Program-made: the position numbers and the translations under genes | From: Cytophagales bacterium WSM2-2 | Lineage (GTDB): Bacteria; Bacteroidota; Bacteroidia; Cytophagales; Cyclobacteriaceae | Assembly: GCA_015472025.1 (NCBI GenBank) | Contig: BNHL01000001.1 | Span: 1,116,001 to 1,180,000 of the forward strand | Direction: 5' to 3' | Length of the DNA stretch: 64,000 nucleotides | Part shown: in pieces, positions 35,879 to 45,990 of the stretch | Position numbering within the stretch: the first letter of the stretch is position 1 | Layout of the letters: the number at the start of each line of letters is the position of its first letter | The notes under the pieces: generated by a model | The model's database searches: none | Seen by the model: only the letters and a program-made list of their open reading frames with translations | Told to the model about the DNA's origin: nothing

Positions 35879-38800
35879 TCATCGTATCAACGTGATATCT
35901 CCTGTGTAGTGCTTTTCAGGCCGGATTTTATTCCTCAATTTGAAATAATAAACTCCCGGGGAAAGACTACCGCCAGTCCATTCATTTTTATAATCACCCG
36001 AATAATAAACCTGTGACCCCCACCGGTTGAACACCACTAATTCCCAATTACTTTTCTCCACACCCACCACTTCGAAGGTGGCATTTAATTCATCTCCGTT
36101 GGGGGTGAATACGTTCGGGATTTTTTCAGGGTATCCCTGAATATAAATTTCCTTTTCAGTGACTGTAATACAACCTGTCGAAACATCTTTCATGGTAAGC
36201 GTTACCAATTGATTGCCATAGTCAAAAGCGTAACTCGCAGTGTCACCTTCCTGAATACTCCCTGCACCAAAATTCCAGGAAAAATCGAGCCCTCTATGAT
36301 CCGTGGTAAAAACTACATCTTCTCCTTCGAATGGGTTTTGTGGTGTTTGATTAATCTCTGCACTGGGTGAAAGATATACTGTCATCTCTTGGTCTGTTCT
36401 GTAAATTACCTCACAGCCCTTGCTGTCTTTCAACAACACGATGGGTTGAACTTTACCATTTGTATTGTAAACGTGTTTGACAATTTCATTTCGATTTTGT
36501 TCGATCCAGCCATCACCAAAATCCCATTGCACACTTGTTACGTCAGAATATTTCGATGAAAACCGGATTGTATCGTTGGTGCAATTGAGCGTGTTCAAAT
36601 TAATAAATACACCAGTCGGTCCTTCCACATGTATCAGGTTTGTTATTATTTTCTGATCTGTACACCCGTTCACATCAGTTGCTACTAATGAAACCGTGTA
36701 GGTGCCTGGATATAAAAAAGAATTTACCGGATTAAGGGCGTTTGCTTTCTGGCCATCGCCAAAATCCCATAACCACTTGCTTGCATCACTGGACTTGTTG
36801 GTAAACGATGTCACCAGGGGCGGACAATCCTTAATGGTTTTATCATACGCAAAGTCAGCTGTCGGTTTGGTAATGTTGATAAAATTCGGTTTGGTGAATT
36901 TCATTTCACATCCAAGGTAGTCTTTAGCCCAAAGCGTAACCGGGTACGTTCCGGTTTGGGTGTAAGAAGTATTGGGTGAAAATGAATTTGACGTCTGTCC
37001 ATTGCCAAAGTCCCATCGAACTGACTTGGTATACTGCGTTGTTTGATTAAACAGCAGTGTTTCTGAAATGCACCCATTCCGGGGATCTGCAGTAAAATCC
37101 GCAGAGGGTGTGGTAAATACAATACCATCTTTCAGTGGCACTGTACATTCGCCATCATCATTACCAATGGTGAGTGATACTTTGTAAGCCCCCTTAGATG
37201 CATACACGTATTTTGGGTTTTGAAGAACCGACTGATCCCCGTTGCCAAAATCCCATCGCCACTTTGAAGCCGGTGGGACCGAGATGGATTTATCATAAAA
37301 TTGAACTTCAAGATTCTGGCAGTCGCTGTTCAATGTATAACCAATTCGTCCGTCAACATCCGGAACTGTAATTGGGATTACGATTGTCTTGATCGCTGCG
37401 CAAACCCCGTCAGATACGATCAGATTAACTTTATAAACGCCTTCTTTCTTGTATATCTTTTTGGGATTTTGTTCAGTTGAATACTGCTCCTCAGGCGGGG
37501 AAGTTTTATCATCGAAATTCCATTGCCAAAGGCCTGCAGACAAAGATTTATCAGTGAACTGAATTTCATCATTTTTGCATGCTTTGATTGCCAGAGTAGG
37601 GTCAGCATTATCCGCAGGAATGCCGCGAACTTCAAAATCAGCCTTTAACTCATGGATATTGATCGTAGTTTCGGCGGTGACATCACATCCGGTAGCCGGA
37701 TCCTTGATATTTAATGATACTTTATAGTCTACTGATTCTTGTGGCTTTACGGGAAAGGCATGTCGGGGTGGATCGCGGTCAGTAAAATTTGTTCCATCAC
37801 CAAAATCCCATTTATAAACCAATCCTGGTTTAGCTGTGGATTGATTTGTGAAATCAACCTGGTACGTGACCGAATTCTGATTTCCCACACACACTTTCTG
37901 AAGCTGAAAATCAACTTTAGGCTCTTTCACAGTAATTGCGTTGATGAAAGTACGGCTGATCGGACAACCCGGCACATATAAAACAATGTTGCGGGGACCT
38001 GGATTGGTATACTTGTAAGTCAAGTTGTTACCGCTCTGCAATATGCCATTCTCCAGTGACCAGCATAAGGGATAATTGAAAGGCGTGCTCGTCTTTAATT
38101 TCACTTCCTCACCCACACACGCTTGAGCATGATCAATAGAGATGGTGGGTATTTGAATTTGTTGAGGATCATAAACCCGAACGGTGTCCTGCGTTTTGAA
38201 AGTGCAACCTCCCGCTGATGCAACTGCAAGCTTAACAACGTATATCCCCGGAATCGTATATGTGATTTTTGCACTATCACTGGTTGCTGTCCGTCCGTCA
38301 CCAAAATTCCAATCTACTTTGTTGATGGTAAGATTTGATCCGGAATTATTTTTGAAAGTGATCGTCAGAGGTGCACACCCCTGGAGTGATGGGTGTTCAC
38401 AATCGGGCTGACTGCCGGGCAAAATGGAAGCAACCGGATTAGCGTAAATGTGAATGTTCACGGGATCCATAATTACGGCACACCCCGCGGCATTAATCGC
38501 TTTCAACACTATTGTGTAATCACCTTCGGCCGGATAGGTGTGCAATGGATCCTTGGTATCTGTTATCGTGCCATCGCCGAGATCCCAGCTCCACGACACC
38601 GAGTTATCAGATGTATTTTTGAAGGCAACAACCCGGTTGCACTGATAGGTAGTGCTAAAGTTAGGCTTGGGCATCGGCAGGACTGTGATTTTTTTAGTCA
38701 ATGAAATGTTACAGTTGCCAGCCGCTGCTGTTAATTTCACATCATAAGTTCCCGGATCAGGATATTTTACGGTTTGTTCAAGGAATGGCGCAGGTGTTGT

Positions 38801-39730
38801 GCCATTACCGAAATCCCAGGTCCATGGGTTCAGGTATTCTCCAGAGTTAACTGAGAAATTCACTTCTCCTTTTTCACATATTACGTCATGATCTGCAACG
38901 ATCTCGAATTGCGAAGTCCCAATGTTGACAACCTTCGTACTTGAAGCTTTACAATTAAAATCTCCGTTCAGATCGAGTTTGATGGAATAGGTGCCTAGTG
39001 CAGTAAAATTAAAAGTCGGTGAAACCGCATTGGAGGCCTGACTGCCATTGATCTCCCATGAATAAGTGAGTGCACCAGGTCCAACCGAGGTATTAGTCAC
39101 CGGGACTGATGCCGGCGGGGCGCAAAAAAAACCTTGAACAGAAAATTTTGCCTCGATATCAATAACCGCGGGGCCTGGCAAAACTTTCGTTCCAAGGCAA
39201 CCGGGCATGTCATTCTTGGCGATCAGAGTCACTGTATTATTTCCCGCCATTTGGTAGATATGGCTTACTTGTGCGGACGAGCTTGTTGTATTTTCTGAAC
39301 CATCGCCAAAAATCCATTGGTACGATGTTATTGGCACTTCGGGTATTGAAGTAGAACTATTCGTAAACTGAGCGTTCAGGGGGGCACATCCGGGAGTGTA
39401 TGCCACACTAAAATCAGGCGTTGGAGCCGCATAAACTTTGATGAATGCAATTTTCGTCACTGGGGCGGCTCCGTTTACAGAAAGAGCGACCGTATATGTT
39501 CCAGGGGTATCGTATGTCACCTCCGGCTGCTTGATACTTGATGTGTTGTTATTTGGCTTGCCGAAGGTCCAGGCGTAAGTACCTGTCGCTTCGGTCGAAA
39601 ATGTTACATGCAGAGGGGCGCATCCCTGGACTACGTTGGCCGTGAAATCCTGCGCGACCCCGACAACCGAAATCGCTGATAAAAAACATAAAATGGAATG
39701 CCGGAAAGAAAGAGCACAACGGCTGAACAT
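35879..39730 (-). CDS. PKD-repeat surface protein with T9SS type B sorting domain
   Basis: A 1283-residue secreted protein from ATG 39730 (signal peptide MFSRCALSFRHSILCFLSAI, cleaved after VGVAQ). About fourteen PKD-type Ig repeats follow, with the recurring WxFGDG and F-T-N-S motifs (YQWIFGDGSENTTSS, WSWDLGDGTITDT, WLWDFGDGQKANA) and one or two cysteines per repeat. The C-terminus, from IPNVFTPNGDELNATFEV to YYFKLRN and a final GDITLIR, is the gliding-associated (CHU_C, type B) sorting domain recognised by T9SS. It is likely a cell-surface adhesin. An upstream ATG at 39838 only adds an unlikely leader. Confidence 0.92.
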   Translation of the reverse strand: MFSRCALSFRHSILCFLSAISVVGVAQDFTANVVQGCAPLHVTFSTEATGTYAWTFGKPNNNTSSIKQPEVTYDTPGTYTVALSVNGAAPVTKIAFIKVYAAPTPDFSVAYTPGCAPLNAQFTNSSTSIPEVPITSYQWIFGDGSENTTSSSAQVSHIYQMAGNNTVTLIAKNDMPGCLGTKVLPGPAVIDIEAKFSVQGFFCAPPASVPVTNTSVGPGALTYSWEINGSQASNAVSPTFNFTALGTYSIKLDLNGDFNCKASSTKVVNIGTSQFEIVADHDVICEKGEVNFSVNSGEYLNPWTWDFGNGTTPAPFLEQTVKYPDPGTYDVKLTAAAGNCNISLTKKITVLPMPKPNFSTTYQCNRVVAFKNTSDNSVSWSWDLGDGTITDTKDPLHTYPAEGDYTIVLKAINAAGCAVIMDPVNIHIYANPVASILPGSQPDCEHPSLQGCAPLTITFKNNSGSNLTINKVDWNFGDGRTATSDSAKITYTIPGIYVVKLAVASAGGCTFKTQDTVRVYDPQQIQIPTISIDHAQACVGEEVKLKTSTPFNYPLCWSLENGILQSGNNLTYKYTNPGPRNIVLYVPGCPISRTFINAITVKEPKVDFQLQKVCVGNQNSVTYQVDFTNQSTAKPGLVYKWDFGDGTNFTDRDPPRHAFPVKPQESVDYKVSLNIKDPATGCDVTAETTINIHELKADFEVRGIPADNADPTLAIKACKNDEIQFTDKSLSAGLWQWNFDDKTSPPEEQYSTEQNPKKIYKKEGVYKVNLIVSDGVCAAIKTIVIPITVPDVDGRIGYTLNSDCQNLEVQFYDKSISVPPASKWRWDFGNGDQSVLQNPKYVYASKGAYKVSLTIGNDDGECTVPLKDGIVFTTPSADFTADPRNGCISETLLFNQTTQYTKSVRWDFGNGQTSNSFSPNTSYTQTGTYPVTLWAKDYLGCEMKFTKPNFINITKPTADFAYDKTIKDCPPLVTSFTNKSSDASKWLWDFGDGQKANALNPVNSFLYPGTYTVSLVATDVNGCTDQKIITNLIHVEGPTGVFINLNTLNCTNDTIRFSSKYSDVTSVQWDFGDGWIEQNRNEIVKHVYNTNGKVQPIVLLKDSKGCEVIYRTDQEMTVYLSPSAEINQTPQNPFEGEDVVFTTDHRGLDFSWNFGAGSIQEGDTASYAFDYGNQLVTLTMKDVSTGCITVTEKEIYIQGYPEKIPNVFTPNGDELNATFEVVGVEKSNWELVVFNRWGSQVYYSGDYKNEWTGGSLSPGVYYFKLRNKIRPEKHYTGDITLIR

Positions 39731-40260
39731 AAAAGAAGCAGATTTGGAGTGGATCAGGAGCGTTTTATAGGCGAACTTTTCAGACGAAGGCCAAATATCA
39801 GAATGGGTTGAATCATGATTTGTCCATTTAAATCGCAAGATTAGTTATTGAATGTGATATTATGATTAACATATACATGCTAATGCAAAGCAACGGACTT
39901 AGCCTCACTTGCTCGCAAGAAAAATGATTCAAAGAATGGGATTTCTGAAGCACAGCTTGAATGATTTCAAATGTGAAAATGTAAGCCGGTCAGCATACCT
40001 TTTTTCTGATAATTTCTCCGACCAATTGAAGTGCCGGTGTTTAAGTTTCAATACCATTGATAAGATACACTTTACTTGAGCGGTTAATTTAATGGACGAA
40101 AATCCTCTTGATATTACCGTCTATCAGAAGTACCTGAAAGACTTGTATTAAAATTTCATTAAGGATTCTAATTATTTTAAACTTATAAAACTTAAATCTA
40201 TCAAATGACATCCCAAAATATGTGAATAGTCGAAATTTGTACTTTATATTCATCTAACCT
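39731..40260. other. Gene-free stretch between the PKD protein and the lipoprotein
   Basis: About 530 bp, A/T-rich. It includes the in-frame but unlikely N-terminal extension of the PKD gene (to 39838). Just before 40261 the plus strand has TACTTTATATTC, one base off a -7 box, near 40240-40250, a plausible promoter for the lipoprotein gene. A 19-codon ORF (40092-40151) has no support. I see no RNA gene, repeat or hairpin. Confidence 0.45.
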
Positions 40261-40707
40261 ATGAACCTTTTACCTCGGCCAGGGAGTTATGCGAATGTTG
40301 CTTTCGCAATTGTGCTTACCCTCGCAATATCAAGTTGTGAAAAACGAAAAGAATCCGGTGATAACGCTGCCATAAAAATAGATTCGGCAACCAAAGCTAT
40401 TGCGGCAGAGTTGAGCCCTGATAGTGTTTTGATGGCCACCTTTAGCGGTGTAAACAATTTTGAAGGAGATATCAGTATCATCTTCGAAGACAGCCTTGGT
40501 CGTGAGCATTGGTTTAAGCCTGGCAGCGACTCATCAGCCTCAATTTTTTATATGACCGAGACCGAAAGTGAACCACCATTGGTAGAAGTCAACGAAAAAC
40601 TTCAAGGCAAACAATTCCGGATCGTCTTTGTAACTGAAATGAGGGAAAATGAATTTTCAGGCGAAGAAAATGCAGTCCGAGTCATCAAAGAAGTCTCCAT
40701 CAAATAA
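40261..40707 (+). CDS. Lipoprotein of unknown function
   Basis: A 148-residue protein with a signal peptide and lipobox (VLTLAISSC, Cys about 25) followed by EKRKESGDN, so it should be lipidated. The mature part is acidic and beta-rich (FSGVNNFEGDISIIFEDSLG, KQFRIVFVTEMRENEFSGEEN). No family is recognised. It stands alone and converges on the MFS gene with a 9-nt gap. A weak TCCTGC/GCAGGA hairpin spans 40709-40732. Confidence 0.68.
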   Translation: MNLLPRPGSYANVAFAIVLTLAISSCEKRKESGDNAAIKIDSATKAIAAELSPDSVLMATFSGVNNFEGDISIIFEDSLGREHWFKPGSDSSASIFYMTETESEPPLVEVNEKLQGKQFRIVFVTEMRENEFSGEENAVRVIKEVSIK

Positions 40708-40716
40708 TTCCTGCTT

Positions 40717-41889
40717 TTACGACAAGGCAGGACCCTGCACTTTCTTTCGGGTTATCAGGAAGATGAAAGCAATTAACGACAGGACTGCAGCAAGGCTAAA
40801 GCAGTATATGAAGTTCGAATAAGAATTGGCATATACGAGGCCTGATATCAATGCTCCGAGTCCTATCCCCAGTTCCATAGAAATGTAAAGGGAAGCAATT
40901 CCGCGACCGCGATGTTCATTATGACTCAGGTCGGTAGCCCAGGCCAAAAGTGTAGGTGACGTTGAACCTTGTGCCAGCCCATACAGGCAAATGCCCAGAA
41001 TCAACACCCATGCTTGATTCGCTAATCCAATGATCACCATACCAACGACAATCAAGGCAACGGTAATTTTCAGCACCGTTACTCGTCCATAAATATCAGA
41101 GGCCTTGCCTGCTATTAATCGCACTGCCAATGACGATACAGTCAAAAAAGTAAAAACCAATCCCTTGTTGTGGATACCGAGGTGTTTACCAAAATCCGGA
41201 AGCAATGTGTACACCGCACCATAAGCATAAGCTGCCAGTACCATCACGAGACACGGAGCAATTACCAAGGGCTCGAACAAATCCTCTTTTTTGATTTTGA
41301 GTAGTGCAGGTGAAATCGGGTGGCGCTCACGCAACGTCTCCTTCACACTAAGCATGATCATCACTGCAACCAGTGCAAAAAAAGATGATAGATAAAACAT
41401 CCAGTTCAAGCCCAGCTGATTGGCTACTCCTCCTCCAATGGCAGGGCCTGCGGCCATCCCCAATGCTCCGGCGGTACCCATGAAACCCATGGCTTCTCCA
41501 CGTTTTTCAGCGGGAATAACATCAGACACATAAGCCGATACTCCTGTTGGGGAAAAACCAGTCGAAAATCCATGAAACAAACGCAGAATGAAAAAACCGT
41601 ACATGGATGTGAGCCATGGATAAATCAGGCTGCAGATCAGGCATACCAGCCCCCCGAAAATAATGACGGGCTTGCGTCCCAGGCGGTCAGCCAGCTTACC
41701 GCTGAACGGACGCGAAATCAGGGCCGTCAATGTAAAGATGGAAATGATCAACCCTTTGTATTCCGCACCGCCCAATCGTGTTAAAAAATCGGGCAACTCC
41801 GGAATGATCATGTTGAAGCTCGCAAAAAACAATAGTGCGCTAAGGCACAAGAACCAGAACTGATTAGAATATACTCTCTCCTTCTTCAA
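40717..41889 (-). CDS. MFS transporter, drug/sugar exporter type
   Basis: A 390-residue, 12-helix major facilitator. The loop 2-3 motif is GKLADRLGRKPVI, with a second copy-like GKASDIYGRVTVL in the C-half. The helix 5 region GALGMAAGPAIGGGVANQLG matches proton antiporter motif C. It likely exports small molecules with proton exchange; the substrate is not predictable. It lies downstream of rpsT on the same strand but the rpsT terminator (41901-41932) separates them, so it likely has its own promoter. Its start is about 10 bp past that terminator. Confidence 0.88.
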   Translation of the reverse strand: MKKERVYSNQFWFLCLSALLFFASFNMIIPELPDFLTRLGGAEYKGLIISIFTLTALISRPFSGKLADRLGRKPVIIFGGLVCLICSLIYPWLTSMYGFFILRLFHGFSTGFSPTGVSAYVSDVIPAEKRGEAMGFMGTAGALGMAAGPAIGGGVANQLGLNWMFYLSSFFALVAVMIMLSVKETLRERHPISPALLKIKKEDLFEPLVIAPCLVMVLAAYAYGAVYTLLPDFGKHLGIHNKGLVFTFLTVSSLAVRLIAGKASDIYGRVTVLKITVALIVVGMVIIGLANQAWVLILGICLYGLAQGSTSPTLLAWATDLSHNEHRGRGIASLYISMELGIGLGALISGLVYANSYSNFIYCFSLAAVLSLIAFIFLITRKKVQGPALS

Positions 41890-41900
41890 GATGTAGAAAT

Positions 41901-41932
41901 AAAAAACCCTCCCCTGCGTAAACAGGGAAGGG
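41901..41932 (-). terminator. Intrinsic terminator of rpsT
   Basis: On the minus strand CCCTTCCCTG (41932-41923) pairs with CAGGGGAGGG (41916-41907) around TTTACG, a ten-pair stem with one mismatch. Six T (41906-41901) and further T-rich sequence follow. It lies 24 bp after the rpsT stop. Confidence 0.88.
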
Positions 41933-41955
41933 AAAAATAAAGTTGTAACACTGAA

Positions 41956-42210
41956 TTAAGCCAGCGAATTAACGCGCTTAGCCAGGCGGCTCTTTTGGTT
42001 AGCTGCCTTTTTCCAGTGGATGATGTTCTTCTTAGCCAATTTATCAAGCATGGCAGTAACCTCATTCAACAAAGCTTGCGCTTCATCTTTCTTGGTGGCG
42101 CCTAAAAGCTTCTTCACCTGGGTACGGGTTGTTTTGTGCTGATAGCGGTTACGCTCGCGTTTCGCTTCGTTTGCACGGATTCGTTTCTCTGCCGATTTAT
42201 GATTTGCCAT
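41956..42210 (-). CDS. rpsT: 30S ribosomal protein S20
   Basis: S20 binds 16S rRNA early in small-subunit assembly. The 84-residue protein is basic and helical, with MANHKSAEKRIRANEAKRERN at the start and IHWKKAANQKSRLAKRVNSLA-type end residues, typical of the family. It is transcribed alone from a strong promoter (-33 at 42260, -7 at 42233) and ends at the intrinsic terminator at 41901-41932. No autoregulatory structure is evident in its ~20-nt leader. Confidence 0.97.
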   Translation of the reverse strand: MANHKSAEKRIRANEAKRERNRYQHKTTRTQVKKLLGATKKDEAQALLNEVTAMLDKLAKKNIIHWKKAANQKSRLAKRVNSLA

Positions 42211-42232
42211 AATGCTCTTTATAAAAGGACTG

Positions 42233-42264
42233 CAAAGGTAATATCTTCAGATTTGTTAGCAAAA
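42233..42264 (-). promoter_or_regulatory. rpsT promoter (Bacteroidota type)
   Basis: On the minus strand TTTTG (42264-42260), 19 bases, then TACCTTTG (42240-42233): a perfect match to the TTTG-N19-TAnnTTTG consensus of the Bacteroidota primary sigma factor. Transcription should start near 42226, giving a leader of about 16 nt. Confidence 0.85.
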
Positions 42265-42289
42265 TCTGATTTCAAGAAAAACTTAAGGT

Positions 42290-43882
42290 CTATTTTTCAG
42301 CTATTCCGCCTTCAAAAAGCAGCCAGGTGCCCGGATCTAATACTATTTGAGCCGGTTTTGAGGCCAAACTGAAGCTAAAACCCTGGTTTTTCTTATCAAT
42401 TATCACGGTTTTAACGTCCTCGCCAAGGGCGATCTCCAATGGAAATCTGAATAAATCACCGGTTTGGTCCTGAGTCACCTGGATAGAAAGGTTTTTGCTC
42501 GCTTCGTCCCACTGCCAGGTACCTCCGATTTTCGGATGGCCGCCCTTATATATCCATTGCTTAAAAAAGCCCGCCAGATCTTTACCCGAGGCTTCTTCCA
42601 TTTTGCGTTGCAGGTCGCTTGTCAGAGCATTGCCGTTTCTATAAGTAGCGTAATAATTCCGGATCCCCTTCCAGAAGTTCTGGTCCCCCATTTCATGACG
42701 AAGCATGTGCAACACCCAGCCGCCTTTTTGGTAAGAGTTGGTGGTCAGAAGCTTCATTAAATCCGTGATCGTTGTGTCCAAAACAGGATTAGGATTCTTT
42801 GCAAAATATTTAACGACCTGCTCGCGATCCGTTTTCTGCTCCTTCACGATACGGTCATGCCCATACACGTGTTCGAGATAAAGATTGGCGAAGTAAGTGG
42901 CAAAACCTTCACTTAACCACACGTGATACCAGTCTTTCTCACTGGCAGAGTCACCAAACCACTGATGAGCCGTTTCATGTGCGATCAAACCCTCCACATT
43001 GCCCTTGCCGGTGACTGAATTTTCAAAATAAAAAATCGTACCCGCATTCTCCAGTCCGCCATAGCTTGTCTTGGATTGCACGTTGGCCAGTTTGGCGTAA
43101 GAGTAAGGACCAATATGCGTATGGAAATAATCCAACACTTTGGAGGAAACTGCGTAGTCATAAAATCCCTCGGCTTTGTTTTGAGGGTACACCCAACTTT
43201 CTACCGGAATTCCATCCACACGTCCCGAGACTTCCATCGCAAACCGGGCAATACCAACCACCATCACCTTTACCGGGATGGGAGCTTCTTCATGATAACG
43301 AGTGAGTTTACGCTTCTCGCTGATGTAGCTTTCCTCCACCTTTATACCACTGGCAACAACCGAGTAGTGCATCGGTGCGATGATGCTGAAATCAACAGAG
43401 GCCTTGTCTGAAGGATGGTCAACCACGGGTAGCCATTGGTGTCCGCGATCAGGCCAATTGTCTCCGAAGAAACCGCGGTCTCCGAATTTATTTTTACCAA
43501 TTACAAGACCATCCCCGGGTTCACCGCGATATATGATTTTGAAAACCAGCGTCTCGTTTGCCCTGGCAGGAGCAGTCAGTGCAATTTTGATCTTACCATT
43601 GGCGTGCGTGTAGTTGACTTTAGCTCCATTTAATGTCACCTCCAATGTTTCCATTCCCCTCCCCTTGCTGTCCTTTGAAGACAAATCGAGCGAAAATGTG
43701 GAAGTCGATTTTTTAAAAAATATGGAAACTAAGGCTTCGCCATAGATGACATTCGTAGTGTCATTCAACTCCAACAGAAAATGGTAATGACGAACATCAA
43801 TCGCATCATTTTTCGGATATGGGTCGGTCGCCCACAGCGAGGTGCTTATCATTAATAAAAATAGCACGCTGGTTTTTTTCAT
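42290..43882 (-). CDS. Exported M1 family aminopeptidase
   Basis: A 530-residue gluzincin. After a signal peptide (MKKTSVLFLLMISTSLWATD) comes the M1 N-terminal saddle domain. Then comes the substrate motif YGGLENAGTIFYFE (GGLEN replaces GAMEN). The zinc site is H302-E-T-A-H306 with E325 (WLSEGFATYFANLY), spacing HEXXH-X18-E. The C-terminal ~130 residues are shorter than in aminopeptidase N, which lacks a further alpha-solenoid here. It trims N-terminal residues from peptides in the periplasm. Monocistronic, on the minus strand after rpsT. Confidence 0.93.
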   Translation of the reverse strand: MKKTSVLFLLMISTSLWATDPYPKNDAIDVRHYHFLLELNDTTNVIYGEALVSIFFKKSTSTFSLDLSSKDSKGRGMETLEVTLNGAKVNYTHANGKIKIALTAPARANETLVFKIIYRGEPGDGLVIGKNKFGDRGFFGDNWPDRGHQWLPVVDHPSDKASVDFSIIAPMHYSVVASGIKVEESYISEKRKLTRYHEEAPIPVKVMVVGIARFAMEVSGRVDGIPVESWVYPQNKAEGFYDYAVSSKVLDYFHTHIGPYSYAKLANVQSKTSYGGLENAGTIFYFENSVTGKGNVEGLIAHETAHQWFGDSASEKDWYHVWLSEGFATYFANLYLEHVYGHDRIVKEQKTDREQVVKYFAKNPNPVLDTTITDLMKLLTTNSYQKGGWVLHMLRHEMGDQNFWKGIRNYYATYRNGNALTSDLQRKMEEASGKDLAGFFKQWIYKGGHPKIGGTWQWDEASKNLSIQVTQDQTGDLFRFPLEIALGEDVKTVIIDKKNQGFSFSLASKPAQIVLDPGTWLLFEGGIAEK

Positions 43883-44179
43883 CGCTCGTTTGTTTTAGGG
43901 GTTATGTCCAGCTAAAATCTGAAATCTATCATTTATCCCCAACTCAATTTTCACAGCCGGTTACTAAAATGAGCTCAAAGTTTGGGTAAATAAGTTAGGT
44001 ATGTGTGATGAATTCTCAGGTAAAATCAAAAGCGATTTAATAGAAAAAAGAAATCCGGTTTTCACTTTACATTCAATAACAGGCGTTTTATTTCATTCTC
44101 AATGTCAACTGCTAAGTGTTGCTTCTTCAACAGAATTTTTTTTTTCAAATTCCCGCCGAATTTTAGAAATCTGATTTTT

Positions 44180-45982
44180 ATGCTGCAGGCTTTCATTCAC
44201 ACAGGTGCGCGCGCGGATTACGAATCCTGGCTCAGAGAACGAATCATCATCTCAAATAAAACATTCTTACTGTTGATGCTGGTGGTTACCCTGAACCTGG
44301 TCAATTCCCTAGTCAATCATGTTCCGTTGGTAGCAACTTATTTCATTGCCTGCTATCCTGCCGGCATCCTGGCCGAAATTTTGATCTACTACGGGCTTCA
44401 TGCAGCAGGCCGGGTTCTACTATCCATCGTTCCTGTCTTTGTATCAGCTATACTTCAGGGGGTATTTCAAAGCGAAGGAGGAGACCCAAATGCACCGGCC
44501 TGGGGATACATTATTCTATTTCAGATTATACCTTTTGTTTTGCTGGCTCCCCGTGAAAAAGCGGCCAGAAGAATTGCCGTAGGGTTAAACATAATCATGG
44601 CATTGAGCTATGAATTTTTCAACCAGTGGATGGAAACTGACACAGCTATCATATTAAAACCAGAACAGGTTTTTGTTTCCATCCTCATTTCACTCGTGAT
44701 GATCCTGGGTTTACTGTGGGCAATTGATGGGATATTTATTCAATCTCAAAATAGCACTCAAAAATTAGTACTCGACCTGGAGAAGGAACGGGAAGACCAG
44801 AAAAGCGCTCGGGATAATTTGAATAAAACACTGGAGGAACTTAATTCGGCACGATTGGCAGATGAAAAACAGAACTGGGTTAACTCGAATTTTGCCAATC
44901 TCTTGTCGCTGATGCGGCAGGATATGGGTGGTGAGAAATCTTACGATATAATTGTTCCGGTTATAGTAAAGGTTCTCAAGGCAAATCAAGCTTCGCTTTT
45001 TCTGTATTCTTCCGAAGAAAATGAATTGTGCCTTACAAGCGCCTACGCCTATGAACGAAAAAAATATACTGAGAAAAAGATTCAGTCAGGCGAGGGCTTG
45101 GTCTGGGAGTGCTTCCTTGATAAGAGAAGCATTCTGTTGACAGATATACCGGATAATTATGTATCGATTACCAGCGGTCTTGGTGAGGCCACTCCACGGT
45201 TCATCATGATCTTACCACTCACAAATCATGATCAGGTTGAGGGAATACTTGAGATTGCTTCGTTCCAGGTATTCGACAAATACCAAATCGAATACCTCAA
45301 CAAAGCAGGTGAAGCCCTCGGAGCATTCATTGCCAATCAACGGATTTCGTCAAGGACCGAATTGCTGCTTAGACAATCGCAGAATGACGCGGAGCAGCTT
45401 CGTTCACAGGAGGAGGAGATGCGCCAAAACATGGAGGAGCTTAGCGCTACACAAGAAGAGATGACCCGAAAAAATACTGAGATAGAAAAAATGTTTCAGC
45501 AGTCACTCCAAAAAGAAGCCGAGCTAAATGAGCGACTCAATGAAATAGCTCTTCTTAAAGAAAATGAGAATCAGAAAACGCAGGAGCAAATAAATTATAT
45601 CAACAACTATCGAAAAACATTGCTTGGCATACTTGATCACTTGCCTCATAAAATTTTCCTCAAAGATGAACAAGGAAAAATGGTTATTGTGAATACTGTT
45701 GTGGCTGATGCTCATCACATGACTGCCGAAGAATTGATTGGTAAAAGTGATTTTGACTTTGTGGACGCAGAAACCGCCCAGGAATGGCGTAACCAGGAAT
45801 TGGAAATTGTAAGGAGAGGCTCGTCCTCTTACGTCCATACGGATACTATTGGAGGGGTATCGAAGAAATTAAAAACTACAAAGTGCGCTTTCTTCATTCC
45901 ACACCTGAACCAAACAGGGTTACTAGGTATCCAGACCGAGCTCGAGAATCACAATGACGAAGCTGAAGTAGCCGCAACCTAA
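44180..45982 (+). CDS. Membrane GAF-PAS sensory protein without output domain
   Basis: From ATG 44180 (MLQAFIHTGARADYESWLRE) the protein is 600 residues; an ATG at 44102 adds 26 poorly conserved residues. Five or six membrane helices (about 30-190) precede a coiled coil, a GAF domain (about 255-395, SEENELCLTSAYAYERK, GEGLVWECFL, EGILEIASF), a second coiled coil, then a PAS domain (LDHLPHKIFLKDEQGKM, then DFDFVDAETAQEW). It stops at about 600 with no kinase, GGDEF or methyl-accepting region. It may pass a signal to a separate partner through the coiled coil. Confidence 0.83.
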   Translation: MLQAFIHTGARADYESWLRERIIISNKTFLLLMLVVTLNLVNSLVNHVPLVATYFIACYPAGILAEILIYYGLHAAGRVLLSIVPVFVSAILQGVFQSEGGDPNAPAWGYIILFQIIPFVLLAPREKAARRIAVGLNIIMALSYEFFNQWMETDTAIILKPEQVFVSILISLVMILGLLWAIDGIFIQSQNSTQKLVLDLEKEREDQKSARDNLNKTLEELNSARLADEKQNWVNSNFANLLSLMRQDMGGEKSYDIIVPVIVKVLKANQASLFLYSSEENELCLTSAYAYERKKYTEKKIQSGEGLVWECFLDKRSILLTDIPDNYVSITSGLGEATPRFIMILPLTNHDQVEGILEIASFQVFDKYQIEYLNKAGEALGAFIANQRISSRTELLLRQSQNDAEQLRSQEEEMRQNMEELSATQEEMTRKNTEIEKMFQQSLQKEAELNERLNEIALLKENENQKTQEQINYINNYRKTLLGILDHLPHKIFLKDEQGKMVIVNTVVADAHHMTAEELIGKSDFDFVDAETAQEWRNQELEIVRRGSSSYVHTDTIGGVSKKLKTTKCAFFIPHLNQTGLLGIQTELENHNDEAEVAAT

Positions 45983-45990
45983 ATAGCTTC

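Noticed and set aside
40092..40151. 19-codon ORF with ATG and TAA in the gap before the lipoprotein
   Set aside because: Too short, no promoter or conserved feature, chance length.
40709..40732. TCCTGC/GCAGGA hairpin after the lipoprotein gene
   Set aside because: Six-pair stem and no T tract; overlaps the MFS coding end, so a terminator claim is weak.
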